Assembly (NCBI GenBank): GCA_003645805.1
Contig: QNCL01000004.1
Span: 1 to 35,730 of the forward strand
DNA: 35,730 nucleotides
From: Candidatus Omnitrophota bacterium
GTDB lineage: Bacteria > Omnitrophota > 4484-213
Direction of reading: 5' to 3'
Below the pieces are notes generated by a model that saw only the letters and a program-made list of their open reading frames with translations, had not been told where the DNA came from and ran no database searches. Position numbers and translations under genes: made by a program. Each line of letters opens with the position of its first letter. Within the stretch, counting starts at the first letter, position 1. Of the stretch, positions 1-8,317 are shown in pieces.

Positions 1-856
1 GAGTAATATCGTAGTCGGCTAATATTATTTTCCATATAGTTGAGAAATCGTATCCGGGCAGGGTTATTTTTTTAAAATGAGGCTGCACTAATTGCTGGAT
101 TATCAAAGAAAAATCAAAATGAAAGAATATTATAATAATGGCAAGATAGATAATTAAAAAACTACCAAGCCATAAAAAAAGAGGATAGAAAAAGTCTATC
201 TTTTTTGTGTTTTTTAAACTTAACCTTTTGATATAAATGATTTCTAATGCAATGAGTGGCACCAGAAATAGCATAATCAATTTAGCGTGTAGCGAGAGAG
301 CCATAGAGATTCCTGATAGCACTAAAAAGCGTTTTGAGCAGGATTTTTTATAGAGAGTTATAAAGTAGATTGAAAGCATTGCCAAAGCACGCGCAGGGGT
401 ACAGAGCATAACCGAGATGTGTAAACGAAGAAAGAGTGTAGAGAAAATTAGAAATACAATGGCTGTAAAGGCACAGAGGCTTCCCCATAGATTTTTAATC
501 GTTTGATAAAATGCCCAGAGAAATATTCCCGAGAAGATTAATATGAGAAGACGGCCGTGGTAGATTGAAGGTCCCAACAACTTAAACCAATAAGATAGGA
601 TTACCGGTACCAAAGGTGGATGTTCATACCATATTTGTGTATAAAGAGAGAATCCTTTTGCAAGAAGTAAAGAAGTCATTAAATCAGTTCCTTCATCGGG
701 ATTGAATTCAAAGACCTGTTTGATTGGTATTCTTATTATCAAGATTAGACCGATAAATAGAACAGCAAAAAGCAAAGAAACTAAAATGTCTTTTCGTTTA
801 GAAAAGAAGTTTAAAAAGATTTTTGATATATTAACCATTAGATTATTAGAAAGCAT
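1..856 (-). CDS. Partial GT39/ArnT-like integral membrane glycosyltransferase (runs off left edge)
   Basis: Manual minus-strand translation is open from ATG at 856 (alternative ATG at 838) to position 1: M L S N N L M V N I S K I F L N F F ... FEFNPDEGTDLMTSLLLAKGFSLYTQIWYEHPPL.... The acidic 'DEG' in the first loop and 'YxQIWYEHPPL' resemble GT39/PMT-type enzymes, followed by hydrophobic segments. Purine-rich SD (GAGAAGAAAG) before ATG 856. Not in the supplied ORF track. Confidence 0.8.
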   Translation of the reverse strand, partial: MLSNNLMVNISKIFLNFFSKRKDILVSLLFAVLFIGLILIIRIPIKQVFEFNPDEGTDLMTSLLLAKGFSLYTQIWYEHPPLVPVILSYWFKLLGPSIYHGRLLILIFSGIFLWAFYQTIKNLWGSLCAFTAIVFLIFSTLFLRLHISVMLCTPARALAMLSIYFITLYKKSCSKRFLVLSGISMALSLHAKLIMLFLVPLIALEIIYIKRLSLKNTKKIDFFYPLFLWLGSFLIIYLAIIIIFFHFDFSLIIQQLVQPHFKKITLPGYDFSTIWKIILADYDIT

Positions 857-868
857 CTTTCTTCTCGA

Positions 869-1927
869 TTATTTTAATAGTTGCTTTAGACGAGAATAAC
901 TTCTATAAAGCGTTATTATCCCCCAAGGGATCATTCCCAGAATAATATTTGATTCCTGAGCTCCAGCATAATAACAATCTCGGCATTCAACCATATCATC
1001 TAATTGGAAGAAAGCCTTTTGGAATCCTGCATCTAATCCATTGCAGATATCCTTAATTCTGTCTAATTTAGCACAACAGGGCACAACAAAACCCTCAGGA
1101 GTGATTTCGCAATAAAACCGGCCCGCATAGCATTTTATCTTATGAGGGGCATCCGGCCAGAAGTCTCTTACCATCTTGAGATAATCAAGAGAATTGATAA
1201 TAAAAGAATTTCTTTCTTTTTCATTTATCAATTCTTGGACAGCCTGTTTAAATACATTTCTGGAAGGAAAGAACTTCTCCTTTGATTTGGCAGGATATGC
1301 TGGTTGGGTGCCTATCACTTGAAAAATAATATTTGTCTTATATTGAGCCGTGAGTTTAATAAGAGAATGAAGATGAGAGAGATTATGTTTAGAAAGTAAA
1401 GTCATAATTACTACTTTAATCTGTAATTCTCTTAAGATATCTAATGCTGAAATTATTTTATCATAACTTCCTTCCCCTCTCAATCTATCTTGAATTTCCT
1501 TTGGACCATCCAAACTAATCTGGATGAGATCAAGCTGTTTAAAAGAGGGATCATCTTTTATCCTTTCTGCAAGCAGTAATCCGTTAGTAGAGAGACTACA
1601 ATGAAAATTCATTTTATTCTTGGCGTAACCAATCAACTCGCCAATGTCTTCCCTCAGAAGGGGTTCACCGCCACTAAATAGCCAGAATCTTGTTCCCATT
1701 TCTTTAAACTCCTTCATCATATTCTTTATCTGAAGAGTATTCATCTCAAAATTATTCGGTTTATTCAATCGCTCTTTCAATAAACAAAAAGAGCAATTTA
1801 GATTACATCTATAAGTAATATTATGTGTTACTCTGAGGGGAATTTTGCGTTTAAGAATCTTTGCCAGGGTTATATCTTCTGCGAGTTCTACAAGATTTCT
1901 GAATTTCATCTTTACTTCGTTAGACAA
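869..1927 (-). CDS. Radical SAM protein with SPASM-like C-terminal Cys cluster
   Basis: CNLNCSFC (CxxxCxxC) radical SAM motif, 'FSGGEPLL', C-terminal 'CYAGRFYCEITPEGFVVPCC...CRDCYY'. Confidence 0.85.
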   Translation of the reverse strand: MSNEVKMKFRNLVELAEDITLAKILKRKIPLRVTHNITYRCNLNCSFCLLKERLNKPNNFEMNTLQIKNMMKEFKEMGTRFWLFSGGEPLLREDIGELIGYAKNKMNFHCSLSTNGLLLAERIKDDPSFKQLDLIQISLDGPKEIQDRLRGEGSYDKIISALDILRELQIKVVIMTLLSKHNLSHLHSLIKLTAQYKTNIIFQVIGTQPAYPAKSKEKFFPSRNVFKQAVQELINEKERNSFIINSLDYLKMVRDFWPDAPHKIKCYAGRFYCEITPEGFVVPCCAKLDRIKDICNGLDAGFQKAFFQLDDMVECRDCYYAGAQESNIILGMIPWGIITLYRSYSRLKQLLK

Positions 1928-1967
1928 AATTTTCTATCTAAAACAGGTTTAATCCATTAAGCAAACT

Positions 1968-2693
1968 CTAATTGGGCCTAATCATAAGTCTTAAAATGCC
2001 AGCAATATCTTCAAAAATAGTATCTACTATCTTTACCCGACTTTTTGGTCTGTCTTTCCAATTAACGGGTATGTATTTTATCTTAAGTCCACTTTTCTGG
2101 GCTAAAATCAATAACTCCGTATCAAAAAACCAATTTTGATTTTTTACCTTAGGAAGAATGGTTTTTATTACTTTTCTGTTTAATGCCTTAAAACCACATT
2201 GGGCATCAGGAAGTTCTTTAAATCTAAATATAGTTTTGAGGAGGATATTGTAGGTATAGGAGAGATATCTTCTTAATAGAGAACGGTCAACTTTTGAGGT
2301 GGGTAAGAGACGCGAGCCAACCGCAATGTCATATCCATCTATTATAATTGAGTTAACCAACTCAGGAAAGGTTTTCAAGTCGGTGGAGAGATCAGCATCC
2401 ATATAACAAAGCACATCTGCTTCACTTTCCAACCATACCTTTTTTAGTGACCTGCCTCTACCTTTGCGAGATAAATGAATACAGCCAATCTTCTTATATC
2501 TCTTCTCAAGCTTTTGCGAAATGTGCAAGGTATTATCTGATGAACCATTGTCCACTATAATAACCTTATAGTTTTTATAAGCAAATTTGTCTTTCAAAAA
2601 AGCCATTAACTTATCAATGTTTTTCTCCAAGATTTGCTCTTCATTATAAGCAGGAATTACTATCTCTACCTTAGTATCCTTACCTTTTTGCAT
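1968..2693 (-). CDS. Glycosyltransferase family 2 (dolichyl-phosphate mannose synthase-like)
   Basis: VIPAYNEEQIL, VDNGSSDNT, MDADLSTD, GSRLLPTSKVDRS, QCGFKALNR motifs; no C-terminal TM helices visible. Confidence 0.88.
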   Translation of the reverse strand: MQKGKDTKVEIVIPAYNEEQILEKNIDKLMAFLKDKFAYKNYKVIIVDNGSSDNTLHISQKLEKRYKKIGCIHLSRKGRGRSLKKVWLESEADVLCYMDADLSTDLKTFPELVNSIIIDGYDIAVGSRLLPTSKVDRSLLRRYLSYTYNILLKTIFRFKELPDAQCGFKALNRKVIKTILPKVKNQNWFFDTELLILAQKSGLKIKYIPVNWKDRPKSRVKIVDTIFEDIAGILRLMIRPN

Positions 2694-3936
2694 TAACTGC
2701 TACCCTTTTAATAGCATCTGCGATCTTGATCATATCATCTTTTCCCAAACTATCATAAACTGGCAGGTAAAGGGTCTCCCGCACCAATTTCTCGGCTACT
2801 GGAGAACAGGCTTTAAACTTGCTGAGGATTTTCAGATTATAGGGGATATCAAGATATTTCTTGCGTGTATCAATTCCCTGTATGAGGAGTTTAAATGAGA
2901 GATCTCCTTTATTCTTAGTCTTTATTGGATATAGGAGAAAAACAGACCTGGTTTCAGGGAGTTCGGGAGTAAGGCAGATATTCTCAAGATTACCTAATTG
3001 CTCGGTTAGGAAGCGGGCATTCTCTATAATTCTTTCGTTTCTCCTCTCTAAAAATTCCAGATGTTTAAGAATAACCTTAGCCTGAAGATTGCAAGGTCTT
3101 ATTCTGTCTTTAGTAGATAACTCGGGAGATATTTTTTTATTGCTGGGATTGGCTATCTCATAGAGAATGTCCCTTTCTTTATGGATAGCGCTAGATATCC
3201 AGATTAGAGGGAGAGTGAAGGTATAGAAAAATATCGGTTTCATCAACAGCCATTGAATATAAGCGCGTGCGATTTTGACCGTTAACTCCATTAAACTTGG
3301 CCATCGACAGAGTAAATGCAGGGCTTCACGGATATTGCTGGCTAAAAGATCATCGTTTGTTGTTACCATTGCTGCCCCAAAGCCATCCAGATTTTTCCCT
3401 GTCCCAAAACTAAAACAAGCCGCCTTTTCTATTGCTCCTAACTTTCTTCCTTTGTATTCTGCTCCACAGGCATGGGCACAGTCAGAGATGACAGATAGAT
3501 TGTATTGCTCGGCTATTTTTAAGATAGAATCCATCTCTGCTACATACCCTCCGAAGTGGAGGACAATAATTACTTTTGTTTTATCGGTTAATTTACTCTC
3601 TATCTCTTTCGCATCAATGTTAAGTGTTTTATAATTGACATCAGCAAATACAGGCTTTGCTCTGGCTGAGAGAACAGCGAGGGGTATACTATAATGGCAG
3701 AAAGCAGGACAGATTACCTCATCCCCCTTTTTACACAAAAATCTAAGAATTTCTTGCATCCCAAAGGTAACCGAGGGAATCAAAATCGCATATTTGCAAC
3801 CTATATACCTGGCAAATTTTTGCTCCACTTCTACTAATGCCTTTCCGTCTCTCCAATCTCCGGATAGAATGGTTCGCAGGATTAGTTGAATTTCTCCTCT
3901 GAAGTGAAATACATCCTGTCTGGGAATAAACTTCAT
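2680..3936 (-). CDS. DegT/DnrJ/EryC1/StrS family PLP-dependent aminotransferase
   Basis: ISDCAHACGAEYKGRKLG and PLP lysine region 'CFSFGTGKNLDGFGAAMVTT'; overlaps neighbours at both ends. Confidence 0.88.
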   Translation of the reverse strand: MKFIPRQDVFHFRGEIQLILRTILSGDWRDGKALVEVEQKFARYIGCKYAILIPSVTFGMQEILRFLCKKGDEVICPAFCHYSIPLAVLSARAKPVFADVNYKTLNIDAKEIESKLTDKTKVIIVLHFGGYVAEMDSILKIAEQYNLSVISDCAHACGAEYKGRKLGAIEKAACFSFGTGKNLDGFGAAMVTTNDDLLASNIREALHLLCRWPSLMELTVKIARAYIQWLLMKPIFFYTFTLPLIWISSAIHKERDILYEIANPSNKKISPELSTKDRIRPCNLQAKVILKHLEFLERRNERIIENARFLTEQLGNLENICLTPELPETRSVFLLYPIKTKNKGDLSFKLLIQGIDTRKKYLDIPYNLKILSKFKACSPVAEKLVRETLYLPVYDSLGKDDMIKIADAIKRVAVNAKR

Positions 3937-5348
3937 AATTTCATCAATCCTCTAATCCCTTCTCTTGCAACCCTGGGATTGTGCAGATAAAAGCGCCAGT
4001 ATTTTAAGCAGTGCCTGATTAAAAAGGAAGGATTTAGGTAAAAGTTTCGGTATATATGCCGTTGAGTTCCTTTTAATCTTCTCGTGTCAATTTGGCTCAG
4101 ATTTATAATATCTACAGGGTTATAGTGGTGAAGAGCCTCATTGAATTTCTGGTTATGGCAATAGCGATCGAAGGCGATCGAGCCAGGATAGGGCACAAAA
4201 TAGTGGATTTGGATAGATTCTGGTTTTATCTGCTTAATTAAATTTATAGTCAAACTCAAATCCTCTTCTGTTTCCTGAGGATTGCCGATGATAAACATAG
4301 CGTGAAGGGAGAGATTTATCTTCTTGCCTTGCTCGAACACTTCACAGGTTTTTTTATTCCAGTTTATCCTCTCCTCTGTCTTTGACAGAATGTTTATAAT
4401 TCGATTTGACCCTGATTCAATACCTATCTTAAGCAATACACACCCCGCTTTTTTCATAACAGACATAATTTCCTTGGACAAGTCAGTAATCCGACCATGA
4501 GCAATCCAAGGTAGATTTACCTTTTTATTTATCATCTCTCTGCATAGTTCTAAGGTGTGCTGTTTGGAGGCGGTGAAATTGTCATCTTCAAAGGAGATGA
4601 TATTTATTCCCAATGATCTCAGATAGAGCATTTCTTCCACAACACTTTTAGGTGAACGGAATCTCATCTTTGATCCGTAAGAGGTTCGAATAGTCGGGGA
4701 GCAGAATATGCATTGATATGGACAGCCTCGCGAACTGAGAATATACCCCCATTTAAGTTTTAGATTAAGTGGTAATGGATAAATGGAGAAATAATACCGT
4801 GGGCTAAAAAAGGAATGGGCGGGCATAGGGAGGCTATCCAAGTCCTCTATCAAGGCTATCTCCGCATGGTTTTTTTCTTTAAAGTATAAACTTCTAATTC
4901 TTTTTAACCTTTCTGGTGAATCTAAACTTTTAATAAGGTCGATAAGATCAAGTTCACATTCGCCCAGCAGAACAAAATCAATAGGTGATTCCTGAAAGAT
5001 TAAAGTTTGCGGAAGGACTGAAGCGTATGGACCGATGCAGATTATTTTAATGTAAGGAGAGAACTCTTTTATTTTCCTGGCATATGCTAATGCGGAGTCC
5101 CGCTCCTCAGGAGTGAAACTCATTACCACTACCGAAGGATTGAAGTCCCTGGTGCTCTTCAGCAAGAATTTTAGAGAATAGTTAGTTACCCGCCCATCTA
5201 AAAACCTGATATCATACTCTTTTTTTAGCAATGAGATCATATATCCTATCTGAAGAGGAGGTGTTCGAGTATAGGGATGAGAATATTTCTTTTCTTGCGG
5301 AAAGGCAAGGCGGACAAACATTATTTTGTTATTTATTACCGAAATCAT
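3933..5348 (-). CDS. B12-binding domain radical SAM protein
   Basis: N-terminal B12-binding-like Rossmann region (TPPLQIGYMISLLKKEYDIRFLDGR), radical SAM motif CPYQCIFC, FEDDNFT. True start may be the internal Met (MFVRLAFPQ). Confidence 0.88.
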   Translation of the reverse strand: MISVINNKIMFVRLAFPQEKKYSHPYTRTPPLQIGYMISLLKKEYDIRFLDGRVTNYSLKFLLKSTRDFNPSVVVMSFTPEERDSALAYARKIKEFSPYIKIICIGPYASVLPQTLIFQESPIDFVLLGECELDLIDLIKSLDSPERLKRIRSLYFKEKNHAEIALIEDLDSLPMPAHSFFSPRYYFSIYPLPLNLKLKWGYILSSRGCPYQCIFCSPTIRTSYGSKMRFRSPKSVVEEMLYLRSLGINIISFEDDNFTASKQHTLELCREMINKKVNLPWIAHGRITDLSKEIMSVMKKAGCVLLKIGIESGSNRIINILSKTEERINWNKKTCEVFEQGKKINLSLHAMFIIGNPQETEEDLSLTINLIKQIKPESIQIHYFVPYPGSIAFDRYCHNQKFNEALHHYNPVDIINLSQIDTRRLKGTQRHIYRNFYLNPSFLIRHCLKYWRFYLHNPRVAREGIRGLMKL

Positions 5349-5443
5349 AACTGTCTTTTCTATAACTCTTTAGAGTTCAATATAAACCTAAGAAAGCCTG
5401 AAAGAAATAGTTTTTTCAAAGCAATTTTGTCTCCTTTAATATG

Positions 5444-5472
5444 AGGATAGCATACCCAAAGCGATTTTGCAA
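5444..5472 (-). promoter_or_regulatory. Putative sigma70-type promoter for the minus-strand cluster
   Basis: Minus strand TTGCAA (5472-5467), 17-nt spacer, TATCCT (5449-5444). Confidence 0.35.
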
Positions 5473-5522
5473 GTTTTGACCCTTATGTTCTTTAACTTCT
5501 CCGAGGGGATAAGGAATTTTGG

Positions 5523-5563
5523 TTGACAAATGGCTAAAGAGTAGGATATAATTAGGATATAAT
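5523..5563 (+). promoter_or_regulatory. Sigma70-type promoter upstream of pth with tandemly duplicated -10 element
   Basis: TTGACA 5523-5528, 18-nt spacer, TATAAT 5547-5552; 11-bp unit AGGATATAATT repeats (5543-5553, 5554-5564), giving a second TATAAT at 5558-5563. Confidence 0.7.
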
Positions 5564-5613
5564 TAAGGACTCTTGAGAGAATTATATGGTGTGCTCAGAG
5601 AAGCAGTGAGCGG

Positions 5614-6177
5614 ATGTTTCTTATCCTCGGTTTGGGCAATCCAGGGGTTAGATATCGTTGGACAAGGCATAATTTGGGGTTTTTAGTGATCGACGCCTTT
5701 GCTCTCTCAGAGGGGATTAGATGGAGAAAAGATAAAAGGTTATGCGCTCTTATAGGGGAGAAAGAAGAGATAGTTATCTGCAAACCTCTTACTTATGTAA
5801 ACCAGAGTGGAAAGGCGTTAACTGAGGTTAGAGAGATATATAGAATAGAGGAAGAAGATATGTTAGTAATCTGTGATGATCTGAGTCTTCCTTTGGGAAG
5901 AATAAGGATTCGCAGGAAAGGGGGTGATGGCGGGCACAATGGCTTGCGTTCAATAATTGCCTCTTTGAAAAGTGAGAGGTTTGCCCGTATGCGTATCGGG
6001 ATTAAAAACTCTACAGTAGATAGCCTCCCTTCTTCTGCCATCCCTGAGTTCGTGTTAAGCAAATTTGAGAGAGATGAAAGAAAAGTAGTGAAGGAGACAA
6101 TTAAAAGAGCGGTAGAGGCAATAAAGGTGGTGATAGAGCAGGGAATAGAGGAGGCAATGAATAGGTTTAATGGTTAA
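5614..6177 (+). CDS. pth: Peptidyl-tRNA hydrolase
   Basis: LGLGNPGVRYRWTRHNLGF, KPLTYVNQSGKAL, CDDLSLPLGRIRIRRKGGDGGHNGLRSI. Confidence 0.97.
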   Translation: MFLILGLGNPGVRYRWTRHNLGFLVIDAFALSEGIRWRKDKRLCALIGEKEEIVICKPLTYVNQSGKALTEVREIYRIEEEDMLVICDDLSLPLGRIRIRRKGGDGGHNGLRSIIASLKSERFARMRIGIKNSTVDSLPSSAIPEFVLSKFERDERKVVKETIKRAVEAIKVVIEQGIEEAMNRFNG

Positions 6178-6232
6178 TGCTTCAGCCTTTCTTCATTATT
6201 CAACACTTGTTTTAACAAAAAGGAGTATGTAG

Positions 6233-8317
6233 ATGTTTTATCTTATTCCTTTAACTTCCTTACTCGCTCTCGGGTTTGTAGTCTATCTAATCAGAAGTAT
6301 CTTAAAGCAAGATGAGGGCACAGAGGAGATGAAGAAAATCGCCCGGGCAGTGGAGGAAGGAGCAAAGGCTTTTCTCAGAAGGCAATACAAGAGTGTGGGA
6401 ATATTCTTTACCATTGTTTTTCTTCTTCTCCTTTATCTTGCTCTAAGAGGGTATTTTGTAATCTTTGTTCCCTTTGCTTTTCTTTCAGGTGGTTTCTTTT
6501 CCGGGTTGTGTGGCTATATAGGGATGATTATTTCCACCAAGTCCTCTGTGCGCACTACGCAAGGATGCAAACAGAGTTTAAATAAAGGGCTGCGTATTGC
6601 TTTCTCCAGTGGCACAGTAATGGGGCTGTGTGTGGTAGGTATTGGCTTGATAGATCTTTCTATTGGTTATTTCCTGCTCGATTGGTATTATACGCATATT
6701 CAGCCTTGCTCTCCTGCCTTAAAGATTCAGAATATCACCAACTCAATGCTTTGCTTCGGGATGGGGGCTTCTTCAATGGCTCTGTTTGCTCGCGTGGGAG
6801 GAGGAATTTTCACCAAAGCAGCAGATGTAGGAGCGGATCTGGTGGGCAAGATAGAAAAGGATATTCCCGAAGATGATCCACGCAATCCCGCAGTGATTGC
6901 GGATAATGTAGGGGATAATGTAGGTGATGTGGCAGGAATGGGAGCAGATTTGTATGAGTCTTATGTAGATGCGATTATTGCCACAATGGCTTTGGCTGTT
7001 GCCGCAGGCTTGGGGTTAAGAGGGGTGTTTGTTCCTTTATCTATGGCTTGTGCAGGAATAATCTGTTCAATTATAGGCACTTTCTTTGTTCGCTCTCAAG
7101 AGGAGGCTACGCAAGGGAATTTATTATCCGCTCTGCGGCAAGGAGTGTTTGTGAGTGCTTCATTGATTGCTGTTTTTACCTTCTTTATTATGCAGAGGAC
7201 TATCGGGGAGCATATCGGAGTATATTTTTCTCTACTTTCTGGTTTGATTGCCGGATTGATGTTGGGAATAAGCACAGAATACTTTACCTCTTCGCGTTAT
7301 CGCTGGACGCGTTCCATTTCCCAATCAGCCTTAACCGGTCCAGCCACAGTGGTAATTAGTGGTTTATCCACAGGGATGCTTTCTACTTTAGTTCCGGTGA
7401 TTACTACCGGAGGAGCAATATTAGCAAGTTATTATTTCGCCGGTGGTTTTAAGAACCCTCAACTGGGTTTATACGGGGTAGGAATTTCAGCAGTAGGTTT
7501 ACTTTCTACCTTAGGAATTACTTTAGCAAGCGATGCTTATGGGCCAGTAGCAGATAATGCGGGTGGGATTGCCGAGATGTCCCATCAACCTTCTTATGTG
7601 CGCAAAAGAACAGATGCTCTGGATGCTTTAGGGAACACTACCGCGGCTACAGGCAAAGGATTTGCTATCGGTTCAGCCGCTCTCACCGCCCTTGCTCTTA
7701 TCGCTGCTTATCGTGAACATGTGCATCTCGCAGGCAAAGAGATAGATCTTAGCCTGCTCAACCCTCGCTTAATAGTTGGTTTGTTTACAGGAGCAATGCT
7801 TCCTTTCTTTTTCTCCTCTCTTCTCTTAAGGGCAGTGGGTAAAGCCGCGGAAAAGGTGGTAGTAGAAGTGCGTCGGCAGTTTAAGGAGATTAAGGGATTA
7901 ATGGAAGGTAAAGCAAAGCCTGATTATGCCCGTTGTATAGATATTGTCGCCCGAGCAGCGCATAGTCAGATGATCTTGCCTTCTCTTTCCGCCCTTACTC
8001 TTCCAGTAGTTATCGGTTTGTTAATAGGGGTGGAAGCGGTGGTGGGTTTGCTTACTGGAGCCCTGGTCAGCGGTTTTGTTCTGGCGATAATGATGGCAAA
8101 TAGCGGAGGGGCTTGGGATAATGCAAAGAAGTATATTGAGGAGGGAAACTTAGGAGGAAAAGGTTCGGAGGCGCACAAATCCGCAGTAGTGGGAGACACA
8201 GTAGGAGATCCGTGCAAAGATACTGCCGGACCATCTCTGAATATTCTTATTAAACTAATGTCTATGGTCTCTATGGTGTTTGCTTCCTTTGTTGTTGCCC
8301 ATAGTTTATTTAAGTGA
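6233..8317 (+). CDS. hppA: Membrane-bound ion-translocating pyrophosphatase (K+-dependent type)
   Basis: Conserved DNVGDNVGDVAGMGADLYESY, SDAYGPVADNAGGIAEM, GNTTAATGKGFAIGSAALTALAL, GDTVGDPCKDTAGPSLNILIKL. Confidence 0.97.
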   Translation: MFYLIPLTSLLALGFVVYLIRSILKQDEGTEEMKKIARAVEEGAKAFLRRQYKSVGIFFTIVFLLLLYLALRGYFVIFVPFAFLSGGFFSGLCGYIGMIISTKSSVRTTQGCKQSLNKGLRIAFSSGTVMGLCVVGIGLIDLSIGYFLLDWYYTHIQPCSPALKIQNITNSMLCFGMGASSMALFARVGGGIFTKAADVGADLVGKIEKDIPEDDPRNPAVIADNVGDNVGDVAGMGADLYESYVDAIIATMALAVAAGLGLRGVFVPLSMACAGIICSIIGTFFVRSQEEATQGNLLSALRQGVFVSASLIAVFTFFIMQRTIGEHIGVYFSLLSGLIAGLMLGISTEYFTSSRYRWTRSISQSALTGPATVVISGLSTGMLSTLVPVITTGGAILASYYFAGGFKNPQLGLYGVGISAVGLLSTLGITLASDAYGPVADNAGGIAEMSHQPSYVRKRTDALDALGNTTAATGKGFAIGSAALTALALIAAYREHVHLAGKEIDLSLLNPRLIVGLFTGAMLPFFFSSLLLRAVGKAAEKVVVEVRRQFKEIKGLMEGKAKPDYARCIDIVARAAHSQMILPSLSALTLPVVIGLLIGVEAVVGLLTGALVSGFVLAIMMANSGGAWDNAKKYIEEGNLGGKGSEAHKSAVVGDTVGDPCKDTAGPSLNILIKLMSMVSMVFASFVVAHSLFK

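Noticed and set aside
702-899. Plus-strand 65-aa ORF
   Set aside because: Antisense to the open GT39-like CDS and the 3' end of the radical SAM gene; no recognisable motif.
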